DNA from: Immersiella caudata
Lineage: Eukaryota; Ascomycota; Sordariomycetes; Sordariales; Lasiosphaeriaceae
Reading direction: 5' to 3'
DNA length: 64,000 nt
NCBI GenBank assembly: GCA_030512335.1
Contig: JAULSU010000002.1
Coordinates: 2,852,001-2,916,000, forward strand
A program made the translations under genes and the position numbers. Shown here piece by piece: positions 1 to 12,900 of this stretch (the first letter of the stretch is position 1; the number at the start of each line of letters is the position of its first letter). The notes beneath the pieces were generated by a model. That model saw nothing but the letters and a program-made list of their open reading frames with translations, had not been told where the DNA came from and did no database searches.

Positions 1-394
1 GGCTAGTAGTCTGGTAGTTATAAAGCTTGGACGAACCCGAGGTGGACTGCTTGTTGTACACAGCGGTCCTGATCTCGAACTGCCTAGGGGGGGTGCTGCG
101 AGATGCAGACGTGTTCGGCATGCTCTTGGCCATCATGGCGGCGGCCTGCTTGCGCAGTTCATGGAGCTTCACCTGATCCTCGTACTTTGTCCGCTCCGCA
201 TCATTGTTGAGCAGCTCGTACGCCTGCTGGACCTTCTGAAACTCCTCCTGCTTCTGCGCCTTAAGGGTGGGGTCTTGGACCTTGTCGGGGTGGCACTTGA
301 GCACAAGCTTCTTGTAGGCTGTTCGAATCTCCGACTTTTCGGCATTCTTGTCAACACCAAGGGCTTTCCACGGATCTGGGGGGAGGGTAGCCAT
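1..394 (-). CDS. DnaJ (J-domain) co-chaperone, 5' part only
   Basis: The minus strand from the ATG at 394 reads an open frame of 131 codons to the window edge, so the C-terminus lies outside. The N-terminus is a J domain: WKALGVDKNAEKSEIRTAYK, then the diagnostic HPD tripeptide (CHPDK, around residue 38), then the helix III/IV region ending NNDAERTKYED. J domains stimulate the ATPase of Hsp70 partners. After the J domain the sequence becomes Ser/Thr/Gln-rich (SMPNTSASRSTPPRQFEIRT). No signal peptide or membrane segment is visible in the part present, so a cytosolic or nuclear protein is likely (inference). The subfamily cannot be named without the remainder. The start fits because the J domain begins a few residues after the Met. 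Confidence 0.85.
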   Translation of the reverse strand, partial: MATLPPDPWKALGVDKNAEKSEIRTAYKKLVLKCHPDKVQDPTLKAQKQEEFQKVQQAYELLNNDAERTKYEDQVKLHELRKQAAAMMAKSMPNTSASRSTPPRQFEIRTAVYNKQSTSGSSKLYNYQTTS

Positions 395-3300
395 GGTGGG
401 TGAGTAGGTGTCAGGACGAGGCAAGGGTGGTGGTAGCAACGTCGGCGACGGGGCGAGCTGAGCGGCGTTGTCGACGTGCGAGTTGGTGAGAAGCAGCAAC
501 CGGCTGTCGAAACGAGGGGGCTATTGCATGGGAGGCGTTCGTCCGGCTTGGAGAGGGTTGTTGTTGTTGTTGTTGTGGTGCTGGTGTTGGCGGAGGGGTG
601 GTCTGAAGAGGCGGTCGAGGGCCGGCTCAAGTGGTCCGAGGGAGGAACCTTACGACGACGACTAGGATGTTGCGTGGAGCAGGGAGCGGGCACAACAGAT
701 GAGATTTCAGGGAACGACGTTCAGGGTATATCCGTGGCGAAAGAAAAAAAAGAGGGAAAGGGCCTGAAATCGGGCGGTGGAGTTGTCCTGGTGCTGCGCT
801 GGGTTGTCCGTTGTTTTGTTGTGCTCAACGCCTCAGTATTCTGGGTGCGAATGGGACAGCGCGGGCCATCCGAAAACAGTGGGGAAGTAGACGCCGAGTT
901 CGTTCGACCGGCAGCGAAGACGGTCAAGGGCCAGCCCAAAAACTCGGCCTGGTTCTCACGCTCTGGGGCTCGTGTTGCGTGTCTGGTGCGTGTTGTCGGC
1001 GAGATGACGGGGGAGAGAGTGAATGGGTGATGATGAGATCACCTGCGCTGGGCGGGTAGGTAGTCGGGCCAGCAGCAAAGCGGGCGATGGGGGGATAATG
1101 ATGGGTGATGGGTTGACGGCGGGAGCGGGGGGACAGCCTGAGGGGGCAACCACGGGTTACGGGTAACTAACGCTCATCGCCCTGGCCTGAGTGGTCGCCG
1201 ACAGGCTTGTCAGGTCGTTGTGGTGGGTGACAGACACCTAAGTGGGACTCCCCCTGCTGTTGCAGGGCCTCTCAAGAGGGGCGCTGGAGTCTTGTGGAGG
1301 GGTGGGCCGCTCTTGCCTGGGGCGGCTCTTTTCACTGGCCGCTGCGCTTCGGGGCTATCCTGCTTTTGGTTGGCGCTCGGCTGGCGGGCTGGCTTACGGC
1401 ATCGGCTCTCTCTGCTTGCGGACCAGGTTCTCTGGGCTTCTGTCTCATTCAGCTCTGCCCTTCGCCCAGTTCGGAGCCAGCGATGCAGCTCTGAAGACGG
1501 GGTGGAACCCTTCTCAGCAGCGCAGCGTTTGGCGCGCCCGGCAACACAATGCCCTCAGCTCACGCGAGAGCGCCGGCTTTTTGGCGATGCTCGTATCAGT
1601 CACCCGTACGCACTGCACTTAGTTTCTGCCTTGCTGTGAGGAGCATGTATTTGGAGGATCGCAACAAAGAAACCAGCACTGCGCCGTAATCAGTCGGCCA
1701 AATTCCGAGATCAAGTGTAACTCCTCGCTCGGCAAGGGGGGGGGGGGGGCTGTCAACGGCCCAGAGCACGAGTGCACAAGTAGGTCTAGTTGCCAGAGAC
1801 TCTCAGCTCTCTCGCATCCTCCCCGCTTGCCACATTCGACGCTATGAATCAGATCTCGCCTCAAACAGATCGCTTTCAACGCCCGGTGACTCAAAAAGGG
1901 ACTGCAAGTGCAACGAAACGGAGGACGCGAGAGAAGGTGAGCGCCTCTTGTGGATGGTGATGTGCAAAATGAGGAATTCTGTCCCTGAGGCTGTGCAGGA
2001 CGTCGCATCTCAGTCAACTCGGGGCAATCCATTCACGCCGCAAGCCCGGCCATCACCGCAACTCCTGCCTTCCGAGGCTTCAACGTCTGACAAGTGAGAG
2101 TGGCTGTGGTGGCAAAGGCTTTTCCCCTGTTCCGCACAGGGGCGAGAGGGATTCGTGGTAACTGTTCCCATTCGCGGCAGCTTGCGTCCCACAAGAGCAC
2201 TCGAACTTCGAACAGGCACTTGTGTTGTGCGTGTTATGTTCCGGTGTCTTCGCCCGCCGCTTTGGTTCCGCCAGTTGCGACGAGAAGCCGCACGAATTAT
2301 CCAAGCCGCTGTGAACGAGGACGAAAACGCTGCAGCTCGTGATCAATGCCGGTTTTCGCCATCATTATGTCACGCAGGCAACGAAAAAAAAAAGTCGTCG
2401 GGCCCGCCCAACAGAGGCTGCTCAATGGGGCCGTTTTACTTTATGCTGCACAATCAGGACAATGGCGGTGAGGGCTGTTCACTCGGGTCCCTCCCAGCAA
2501 CGACGATCACCAATCCTCGAAGAGCACACTCCCGCACCTTCCGGAAGGAGGATCAATGTCATGGATGGCGAGGTGAAGGAAACATCTGGGCGTCGCCTAG
2601 ATCAATGCAGAAGAGCGTCTAGCACTCAGAATCCGCCAGCCAACTCAGAAACCCCCAACTGGATCCAAGAATTGCATATTAGCCAGGGCTGCTGTCACAG
2701 GATGCCTCGCACTTCCTCCTGTCACCCCAGTTGCCGTCTGCCAGCATGCTGCGGCCTGCTCGTGCCCGCGGGTGCGCTTCCCCGCCGATAGGGGCCGTTG
2801 TGTCGTCGAAAGCCTCGCCCCGAATTGGCCTGGCCGTGCCCGGCACTCAAATATAGACCAGACCATCAACGAAAGGCAGAAAGACAACCAGCTTTGGACG
2901 GCGCCCCTTCTCCTGCAGCGGTTCATGGCGTGTCTTCCTGAGTACGGGGCCGCAGAAGACAGGGCCAGCACACGCGCAGACGCAGACGCGAGGCGACTTG
3001 GCCCTGGTTCTGTGGATTCTGTGGACGATGCTACCACGAGTGGCCTGCAGGGTGCGATCCCATCGTCACTCGTCCATCGTCGCCAAAGCCCCTCTTTTTG
3101 TCGGGCAAGTTGTCCTGGCAGCTCGAAGCCGGCAAGAGCGCTACCGCTGATTGACGAACCAGAGCCGGCGTCTGCATCTGGCCACACTCACTTTGTGCCT
3201 AGTCCAAGGCTAGAGTAGTTGCACCTTTATCACCCCGTTGTCTCCTCGTCGCGAGGGATTGGACATCTGCACCCCATGTGTGAGACCAGATGTTCTCGAG

Positions 3301-6300
3301 AGGGGAAGCGTTTGAAGGCCAGTGGAGAGCGACAAAGACCGAGACTGGCTGTGGGCCTCGCTCCGCCAACCACTCCGCGGCCTCGACTGTCGACCCCCAA
3401 GAAGCAGGTACGGGCCTGACTCGGCGGCCTCGGGCGGTCTCGGGCGGTCTCGGGCGGTGTAGCTCCCCGCCAAAAGTTACCTACCTTACCTAGGTACTGC
3501 GTATAGTAGTTGCCTACTCGCCAGGAGGTGAGCACTCTCCACCAGGGCCGTTTCGCTGGGATCCCGACGGATGTTGGGGGTCCAAAGTGTGGTTGTTCCG
3601 GGGCTGTTCTCGGGCCCAGGACCAGGTGGCACTGACCACGCGGGCCCGACCACCGGCACAAATCATGGATGACGCGAGAGGTGGATGGCAGCCCTTGGGC
3701 CAGTCAGCGTTGGACTTTCGACCCCTCCTCCGACCAGTTGTGTCTCCTGTGATCCCCAACTAGCAGCGGAGGCACAATCGACGGTTCGGGAGGGGCCAAT
3801 CAGGGGCGTCCAAGAGCCCCTGCCAATCGCCCGACCTGGAACCTGCAGGCCTGGCCGGACCTCATGAGCCACTGCGGGGGGAGCGGGGGGGGGGGGGGAG
3901 AGGGGGTCGCCAGCCGATCGATTCGGGCCCACAGGGTCACGGCTCTGATCTTCTTCCTGCGCGGGTTAATCCGTAGTTTGGTACGGAGACGGCACAGCAC
4001 CGCACCATCGCAGAGGGGGGGCTTTCCGCGCCTCCGCTGCCGGATCCTCAGCCGCTGCGCGCTGCCCTGGATTCCCTCATCCTTCTTCGGCCGCCGACGT
4101 GTCGAGAGCTGGTCAACCCCGCTACGTGTTTCAGCACCGCTATTCGCTCGTTCCTTGTAAACCTCTGTGTTGTCCAGCCAGGACGAAACATCTGTGGGCA
4201 CCCTCGGAAACACTTAAAGAAGAGCCGTTCTTCCGGCTATCGCTTGCCATCCCGCACGCTCAGGAGACCCCGGCATCTGGGAGCCATCGCTTACCCCGCC
4301 AAAACTGACAGTCACATAAGAGCTGGAGTTGCTTGGGAGTCCGTCCCCTCCGAACGCTCCGGCCAGTAGCCGACCAACGGGAGAAAGGTCCTTGCCTGGC
4401 TTGCCACAGCGTGCAACGCATGTCACATTACCGCCCTCCTTGCTGCGCGGGTCCAGAAGTGACAGTCGAGTTGCGATCCCTCGTGAGCAAAGAACCCGCC
4501 GTGGGGTATATCACCCTATAAGCAAGGGAAGTGATATGTTCGAGACGAGGAGGGGTAAGACGGACCACTGCCAAGTGCGTACTTGCTATATAATTCGCAC
4601 AGCCGACAGATGCTGTGCGGCGTTGCCCCCGTGGCGGTGTGAGATGCTGTTGGTGACGTCCCATGTACTGTCCTCCCCGACTTTCCCTGCTCTTCCCTGC
4701 TCGTTCTATGTGTTGCAGCATCTCGAACGCGGCCGCAGACCTTCCACTCAGCCGTCGCACCAGAGTTTGGCATCATCATAGAATGGAAGGGAAAGCAGAC
4801 CCGAACGTCAGCGAGGATTCTGGGGGGGTGGGGGGGGGGGATGGCCTCGCAGTTCCCTGCGCCATCGTTGTCATGGCTTGCGGCCTGTCCACTCAGTTGC
4901 GCACTCGTCCCATCTCCCAAGGCACCTGTGCATAGCAGTGTGTCGATGAACTCGTTATTGGCTCGCTTTGACAGCCCCACGACAAAATGGCGCAAGTATT
5001 CTTGCATGCAGGAATTGAGTCTCCGGTATATCTGTGCAACCTGCATCGATCGTTTCGACCCCGCCATCTTCCGAGTGTTCCAAAGAAGGATCAAGTGATT
5101 GGCCAGCAGTGAGTTTAGAAGCGCTTCTACCCCCCTCCAACCGATATGTTCGTCTGTCTGGTTCCCTTGATTTGAACTGTGCGGCTCTCTCTCTCGAGTC
5201 AACACAGACAGAAGTAGGGAAGTTCAGCGTAGCTAACATCAAGCATAGAGAAGACTTGAAGAATGAGAAAAAGGTACAACCGACTGACAGTGGGTTTAAT
5301 GCTGATCAAATGACCGGAGTTGTGGAGCCCATGCGGTTGCGGACCGACGCTAAGAGAGCGGCCCGCTGCTGACTTTCCAGGCTCTCTCGGCTCTGGAAAC
5401 GCCGAACTGAAGATCAGCCCGTGCCAGGGTTATTGTCGAGAACATCGGATGGTTGCGGGGAGATGTGGCGGGTTACTGTAACTCGGCGACCGACCACCCA
5501 TCCCGCTACTATAGCAGAAGACTCAGAGACGTTTAACCATGTGAGCCGTATTTTCGCTGTCGACGAAGTGCATATCTGACAAGTTGGCAACATTCATGGG
5601 CTGGATCATCACATGAGCCACCGTTCTCGTTCAAACAGGTCCTGAAGCTCCTGTTTGCCAGTTTTGCTGCTTTGTTGTCGGCCGTGTCACGGTTGGATAG
5701 TTGCCTAGCCGTCAACGTCGTTGGCGCATCGAAGGGGCCTGCCATATCCTTTCGAGAGTGCAAGTATCCGTAACAGAATCGCTGACAGCTTGCCACGCCT
5801 CTGATCGACGCTGCGTGCCCAACTTCTCTTCGCCCCATCCCGTCGCCGTGATAAGTACCGGAGAAAACGGCCTGGGAGCCCGCCGCTTAACTGTGCGAGT
5901 ACTGCCAACTTAGCCCTATTGTGATGCCAGAGTTGAGGCGCCGTGGAATCTCGAACCAGCTTTTCTCACAACTAAAACACGCAGGGGTTACCCCTAGCGA
6001 GTGGGAGTGCTATACCACCGTGAAAGTCGCCCGACATCCTTTCTTTGTCAGGTGTCCGAATACCAACACCACCAACTATGGTCGCGTAAGCTGAATAGGC
6101 AGTAGCCAAGTTGATGAGTTGTTCATCCCAGGTGGCAGCCGCGGGGTGTTAGCATATGGGAGGGCATCGGTATCTTGTGGTTGACTGAGCCCTTCGTGGC
6201 TCTGGAATGGGTGCAGCGCAATCTTGGTGGTGCTTCAGGAACTGCACATTGGCCTGGCTTCCTGAGCAAAATGTCAGTCTGCAGATGTTCAAGATGGCTT

Positions 6301-8080
6301 CAAGATCGCAGTCCTGCGTAAAATGATAACAAAACACCCACAGTAGAAAAACTAGGCGTAAATACAAACCACGCTTGGTTATCAGAACCAGGCGGCCGTT
6401 GGCTGATGACAGAGCAAGGTCTGGAAGTGTTCCGAGTCATGGCAAGGTACTGTGGTCTATGACATGGCATAGCCAGATTGATGTTCAATGACAGAACTCG
6501 ACATCTAGATAATCGTACGGGGCTCTCCGCTCAGAGACGTGAAGTTAATGCATCATATTTGTCCTCATCAGATCCTGAGTTTCGTGTTCTGGATGTAGTG
6601 CAGCGTCAAAGGGAGAAGCTTCCATGCTAGAGGCTGCTACAGATCTCATGTGCCCGACAAGGCTGCTCTGAGTAGCTTCTATAAACTTGGCAGTCAGCTC
6701 GTGCTGTGAAGAGTCCCCTCACCAAACTGGATGGCCAGAAGAATTTCAAGTTGAGACCTTTTGTGGGCCACTGCGAAGCAGTTCCCGGGTCGCGTTTTGA
6801 TCCTTACGGATGACAGCTTCTGATATCTCCAGCAACAAACCGGTCGCTAGTTTCATTTTGTGGGGGCAAGATTGACGATGTCACCATTTTGTCTCATTCG
6901 TTGAAGGCTGATGATGATCTGGGAAAATGGAGGCGCGGGGGAGTTTGTCGCGTCAAGAACTCGTAGCTCGAAACTTAAACTTCCCAACCCCAGAAGTCAT
7001 GACTTGATCCTAGTCAGGTGGATTGGAAGCAACGACCCGGTTTCCCATCAAGAATTTCTGATCCAATGACCCAAAAATGCGCTGCGGTCTAGGTGCTCAC
7101 GGGTGGTGCGTAAACTCAGATAATTGACCAATGATGACGTGTGTTGGTCCTGGACCCCTTTTCCCACCCGCGCCAGTAAAAATACGCAGCCATCCATAGG
7201 CTTCGGCCAGCAGGTCGATATCTCATGGTCTTCTGCTTGTCTTAGAGAAGCAAACCGTAGATTGGTTGCGCCTTCGCTTCAACTGGTCAATTGTCTCGGG
7301 CAGGGCCTTGTGAGTTCCCTGTGCCACAATCTGTGCAGACCGTACGGAATATCGGAGCAAAGAAGAGGCGGGTGTGGCAGCGCAGGCTCTCGGACCGCCA
7401 GCCCTTTGCATCGTGGAAAAATACCGATTGTCAAAGGCCAACTTCTTCCAAATGATCTTTGGTGGTCCGAACATCAACATCCGCCCGCCGCCGTGGTAGC
7501 AATCCCGTTTTGGACCAGACCAGCAGGGGGGATTAAGGAAAAGTCCGAGATCCGTGTGGCGCCAATGAAGGAGTAGCTCACGAGCCAGGCCTCTGCGTCC
7601 GTGATCTCGATTTCTGCGACCGACGCTGCGCGACCAAATCCACCCCGTAATAACCCACCGACTGCAGGCAAATCGGCGACGCTCGTTTTCAGTACACTCA
7701 GCCGTTGAGGACAGGAGATGCCCACGGAATAGCACGCTTCTCAAGCACCTCCTTTCGGCTGCCGGCGTTGGGTCCAGAGTTGCATCGGGGCACTGGGAAA
7801 GGAGGCTGGAACACGACGAGAAGGACGCGAAGTTAACCCACACCAACCGCCACAGGGACACCGGTACATCGCTCGAACAATCTACTCTCGTCGTCAGGTG
7901 CTCCTCCATCGCATCGGTGCGCAGGCGAAGGACCGCAATCCCCCATTTCTTCTTTTCGCGTCGGGGATTGGAATTGGAATCGTGCTCGCTCGCCGTAATT
8001 TCCGCCGATTGGCCCCCCCCGAATTTGACAAATCGCCGCACAACAAAACAGCGGCCACAGCGTGCATCCCCGATGAGGCC
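395..8080. other. gene-poor stretch of 7.7 kb; no convincing gene
   Basis: Both strands hold many short open frames, but none shows a recognisable domain, coherent codon use or splice-linked continuation. The first few hundred bases serve as promoter and 5' UTR of the DnaJ gene, and the last part as promoter and leader of the TeaR-like gene. Visible structure: plus-strand G runs at about 1736-1749, 3885-3898 and 4822-4840, and a 10-bp triplicate at 3429-3458. I looked for tRNA T-arm (GGTTCGA) signatures and for 5S rRNA and found none that fold. Confidence 0.6.
3429..3458. repeat. 10-bp tandem repeat, three copies
   Basis: Three perfect head-to-tail copies of CTCGGGCGGT. GC-rich minisatellite in non-coding DNA; no function is suggested by position. 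Confidence 0.9.
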
Positions 8081-9914
8081 ATGGCCGCTGTGTCCCAGAC
8101 CATGACGACGGTGACGCCGCCTTCCACCTCCCACGCATGGGACATTCCCATGGGCCAGCAGGAGGTATGACTGCCTCCCCTCACCCGCCTCCCATCCTTC
8201 CCCTCTCTGCCCGCATCCCGCCTTCCACGCTAAGGGATATCTGGTTGCCCCAACATACGCAACAAAAGTTCGCACAAGATTCTTCACTGACCACTTTCTC
8301 CAGAAGCCCCAACGGGACAACAAGTCGCTGGTACACGACGATAGTCACTATTCCGCTACCCGTCCCTCACAATCTGCGCAGCATGGAACACCAGCAGTCT
8401 TCAGCACGAACGCAGGAATAGGTCCAACTCCCCGAAAATACAGCAACGGCGAAAGCGGCTCCGATAAAGCCAAAGGTACGGGGACAGCCTACGTCTCTTC
8501 GCACCCACACAAGGACTTGCGGCCCCGAGGCGTCAAGGAAAACGGAAGTCCAGCCGACAGCCTGGTAGACCTCTACGACGGAGCGCGGGATGAGCGTGTC
8601 AAGAGTCCCCTTAGAAAGACGGCCGACGACATGTTCGGCAGTGACTCGGTCTACGACGACGAGAACTCAAAGTGGATTCACCGAGACAAGCTCGCCAGGA
8701 TAGAAAGCCAAGAATTACAGGCTGCCGGTATCTACCTTCCGAGGCCGAGAGATAGGGACAGAGAGAGTGTGAGATCCAAAAGTCAAAACAGGGCGAAGCG
8801 GGAGCCAGCACCAGACCATAGCAACGGGCAGCCTCGGGCGGTGAGCGGGCCTGAGCAGCCGTCGTCACGATCCAGGAAAAATTCTGCCGCTACTAGCGAT
8901 CCTAAGACCCCAGACGCATCCTCAAGCCCGAGTTGGGACTTGCGATTACCGGAGGAGATAGAGGAGGAAGGGGAAGGGTACTGGATTTCTGTTGGAGGAA
9001 GAGCCTCGCGGATACCAGTTGCCAAGGTCAGCCCTGTGCCGATCCCTAGCGAGCAACTCGAAAGAGACAAGCTCCTGGTGCGGAAACGGGACAGCAGCCC
9101 CAGTGAAGAGGATGCGATAACCTATCCCAAACCGCGAGCAAGGAGCGGCAGCACAGGGAACGCGTTGGCTAAAACGCCAACCAATGGAACTCTCTCGCAA
9201 CCCACTCCCCAACCTAGCAAACCCGTCTCTCCCAAAAAAGGGGCGGCAGCAGCAGGGCCCAGGAAGCCTTCTGGGGCGAAGCTCCCGAACGGTACAGCCG
9301 GCCGGCCGAAGACACGAGGGGGTCCCAGCAAGGACTCCACGAGCAGCGGTGGAGGGACGAGGCCGTCAACGCGATCTGGTGAACGCGAGCTATCTATCGG
9401 CTCAAGCAAGCAAATGGAAGGTGAACCACCGTGGATGGTTTCGGCCTATCGTCCTGATCCACGATTACCACCCGACCAGCAACTCCTTCCGACAGTCGCC
9501 AAACGGTTACAGCAGGAAAAGTGGATGCGGGAAGGCAAGTTTGGCAACGTCTACGACAAGGAGTTTAGGCCACTCACGGACGATGGCTTCTTAAAACGCC
9601 CAGAACCAGAACACGCGCCGGAGCAGGATGAGGAGCAAGCACACGACGAAAAAGCTGAGCGTCACGAGAGGGATGAGAGGGAAGAAAGGGGCAACATGGC
9701 TGGGGACTGGCCACTGAGAGCGGAATCTAAGCCTGCCAGGTCGAGCTCGTACTCAACCATGCCCAGGATTTCCGACAAACCACCCATGAGCCCCTTACCT
9801 AGTCCAAGACCGCCGTCGCAACAGCAGCCGCCCGCCTCTGTGATTAGGGTACAGGATGCTCCCGAGGATCCGCCCCAGAAAAAGACTGGCTGTGGTTGCT
9901 GCGTTGTGATGTAG
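8081..9914 (+). CDS. teaR: TeaR-like prenylated cell-end marker
   Basis: Two exons, 8081-8164 and 8304-9914, give 564 residues. The intron starts GTATGA and ends TTTCTCCAG, and the second exon stays in one frame from its first base. The protein is hydrophilic and low-complexity, with two conserved-looking blocks: WIHRDKLARIESQELQAAGI near the N-terminal third and DPRLPPDQQLLPTVAKRLQQ followed by GKFGNVYDKEF near residue 420. It ends CGCCVVM, a CaaX-type prenylation signal (C-V-V-M) preceded by a further Cys that could be palmitoylated. In Aspergillus nidulans, prenylated TeaR sits at the hyphal tip membrane and receives the kelch protein TeaA from microtubule ends; this role is assumed here by family resemblance recalled from memory. 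The ATG at 8081 is the first in frame that makes the intron phase correct. Confidence 0.65.
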
Positions 9915-12900
9915 GAGGCGGCTTCGCTACGCTCTCTGATGTCTCGCCGGAGAAACGACTCCCGGCGTCCCAACCTTTGCCATGTCATCAGGCAGTTCGG
10001 ACGCTCACAAAACTTTGCGCAGCGGTCATGCAGCACACATGTCTCAGCCACCTAAACAAGTCGACATCTCGACTCACGACGAAACGATCCCCTTCTGCGT
10101 CCAATCCCACCTCAGGCGGGCCGAACCATCATCCTCAAGACTATCTCACACAACATCCAACTGCTCATAGCGCTGCGATTCCGGCTTTTCCCTTTGTGCA
10201 GCTTCTCTTCTGTTTTCCATCTGGTTCTACAGCCACCTGGGTGATGCTCGGAGCGGGATATCAACGGGCGCGTGGCGTTGGCAGATTCAAGGACACCAAA
10301 TAAACCTCTGATATACACTACGGCCAGGCGCCACTGACTCTTCTGATTACACATGGCTCAAGAGCTCGTCAACTTGTCCTTCACCCTGCCCATATTAGGC
10401 GCTGCTGTATCTAAGCTACTTTGCACTCAAATGCAAATGTTGCAGCTTATGTGCGCATCTACCATTCTCGAGAGCGCTTTCGCTCCCTTGAGAGTGGACG
10501 GGGCAGGTAGCACAGCTGGCTATTTGCCGGGAAAAGATTCGAGACGCACCTGCCAAAGGCAGCAATAGCCTAACTCTAGTCAGTCTACGGGATAATCGTC
10601 ACAAGGTTTCTATGCTCTTTAGCTGTATATTTTTCCCTTCCTCTTCTTGTGTGTCCTTTTTGCCTTCATCTTCGGTCAAGACGGTTACCTCACACAGAGA
10701 CACTCATATGCTACATACACTACATACAGCCGGTCGATCGTTTTTTTTCTCTCTCGCATCCTTTCTTTTTTCGTTTCAATGCCCGGTGGCGTGTCTACTT
10801 GGTTTGTTGTGCGGTACGGTGCTGCTCTTTTTTTCAATACTTTGACGTCATCTTTTCGAAAGGCGTTCGGTCGCAGAGTTCCAGTCTAGGCGATTCACTG
10901 CCTGACTTCGGAAAGGCACATAACTTTCTGGCGCGCGGGATGCGATTGTCTCTTTGATTTCTACCCCTTTCGAGATGGGGGTTCATTGCTTTGAAGGAAG
11001 GATTTCGGCGTGGAGGTGGGCTGAAGATGGCGGAGGGTGTTGTTCTGATGCGAGCGGGGAGGTATGAAGCAAGAGCAGATGGGATGGCTAAGAAGAAAGA
11101 TGCTAGGAGTTTGTTTGCTTTGCTAGCTACCGCAAGAGAGGAACTTGACCTGGCCTGTGTGGTTGGCTCCATGGCCCCGAGAGAGAGTCTGATACCCAAA
11201 TTTATTTCAAGATGGTATACCCCGTTGACATTGTTGTGCTTTGTGGCTTGCGTGAAACTGGAGACGTACTGAAAGACTGTGGTCATGAAGAATGGATGGT
11301 GCACACTCGCTTTTTGCTTACGGCATTGGTGTACAACAACTGTCCCAAATGTTAGATCAGATCGGGGATTTCGGTGTCACATTTGTTGCGAAGTGGGTTT
11401 GGCCAAGACGGGCCGTTTGAGGCTGAGGGATGGTCGCTTGTTTGTTTGTGGGTAAGGGGTGGTGACCTTGTCTTGGAACGTTCGGGGACTTGCATGAAAA
11501 GGGGGTAAACAACGGAGGGGTCACGGCAAAGCCCGTTCCATTTCAAGAAACCGATGCCGATGAAGTTGCAATACTTCAACAAAAGTATTATAATCGACTA
11601 GCAGCTGGGCACACTGAAAAATACAAGACTTAGACCTCTTCGCTGCGTATACACCCCCCTCCGGATTGTTGCAACGCAGTCAAGATATACCTTCTGAACT
11701 CAACGAAAGCACAGTGGCCTCTGCCAAATCCCGCAAAAGGCCGGTCTCAAGACGCATCAAATTACCGTGGTTCCCGCGATGCCGCAAGCCTATCTTCCTC
11801 AGAGACGTCACCAGGGAACTTCAACTCTTGAGTAGTGGGATGCCGAAGTAGCCTCGTGCCCACACAGAACAGACACGTTTGCTCCTTCACTATCATAAGA
11901 ACGCCCGCAGTTGCGCGCAGTGGCGTGATTTCTTGGGTGTAGGGTGGAAGCCATCCATCCAAAGAGTGAAGCCTCATAACCCCGCCTCCAGGTCCACAGA
12001 TGTCCGTTCATGACGGATCATCTCGATCGCTTGCATGGCATGTGCATCTTAGATCTCAACTTTCGCTGACATCGGACTCATACCGACAGCAAGAATGGAA
12101 GGAGACCCGTTCACATGCAGCACAGCGTTGACTTCACGGCAGTCATGCCTGGACTCTGGCCAGCCAGTGCTTGGAGAATGGGCAACCGCGCCGTATCGGA
12201 GCCGATAGCGTGATGCGGGGACGTCAGCGCTGGAATATAACGTCTGGCGGAGGGGCGGGTGATGATGGCTCGATTCGTTTGGAAAATCCGCTGTTGAGAG
12301 AAGACATCGAGATATCCAGAAAGTTGGTATTGGCAGGCGTGCCAACTGTCAGTGGAGGACTATGTGGAAATAAATCGGATCGAGATCCCGAGCACACTTG
12401 GCCAACGTCAAATCTCGATCATGCCGGGAGACGTTGGCTGACCACTAACAACGGCCAGCAATGGGCACCAAGGGATCGTTAGAAGCGACTATCCATCGAT
12501 AATCCAGCAAGTTGAGCCGGGTCCTTGGAGATGTCGTCTGATTATGCTTGTCGATCTTTACGAAGAACGACGAAGCGTACGGGTTTAACCTGAGCCTCGT
12601 TCGTTCGAGATCGTCCAGGCACAGATGTTCGGAGAATGGGTGACCTGATACCGCCGGATTCTTTCGACGCGGCTCGGAACTAACTGCCCAGTGAGGGGAA
12701 CGACGGTAGGTACTACGTTTGGCCGCTCGGTCGCTAGATCGGCTCCCTTTGTTCGAAGGTACTTCGGTACGACTTGAGAATAAAGCTGCAACGTCTAAAA
12801 CCTAGAGTGAACGCGCAGCCCCGAGACAGGTCTTGCATGGGGTTATTAGCCTTGTGCGTCCTGCCGTGGCGAAGAAGGAGGGCGGATCGAGTTTAAGAGA

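Noticed and set aside
1736..1749. Poly-G runs (also 3885-3898, 4822-4840) as quadruplex regulators
   Set aside because: They lie in gene-poor DNA with no start site nearby; could equally be unstable homopolymers.
4516..5205. 229-codon frame on the minus strand
   Set aside because: No domain, uneven composition, no splice-linked continuation.
5940..5965. Possible tRNA B-box (GGTTCGAGATTCC on the minus strand)
   Set aside because: The flanking bases do not form a T-arm and no acceptor or anticodon arms were found.
7223..8323. 366-codon frame on the minus strand
   Set aside because: It lies antisense to exon 1 and the intron of the TeaR-like gene, has Arg/Cys/Trp-rich random composition and no domain.
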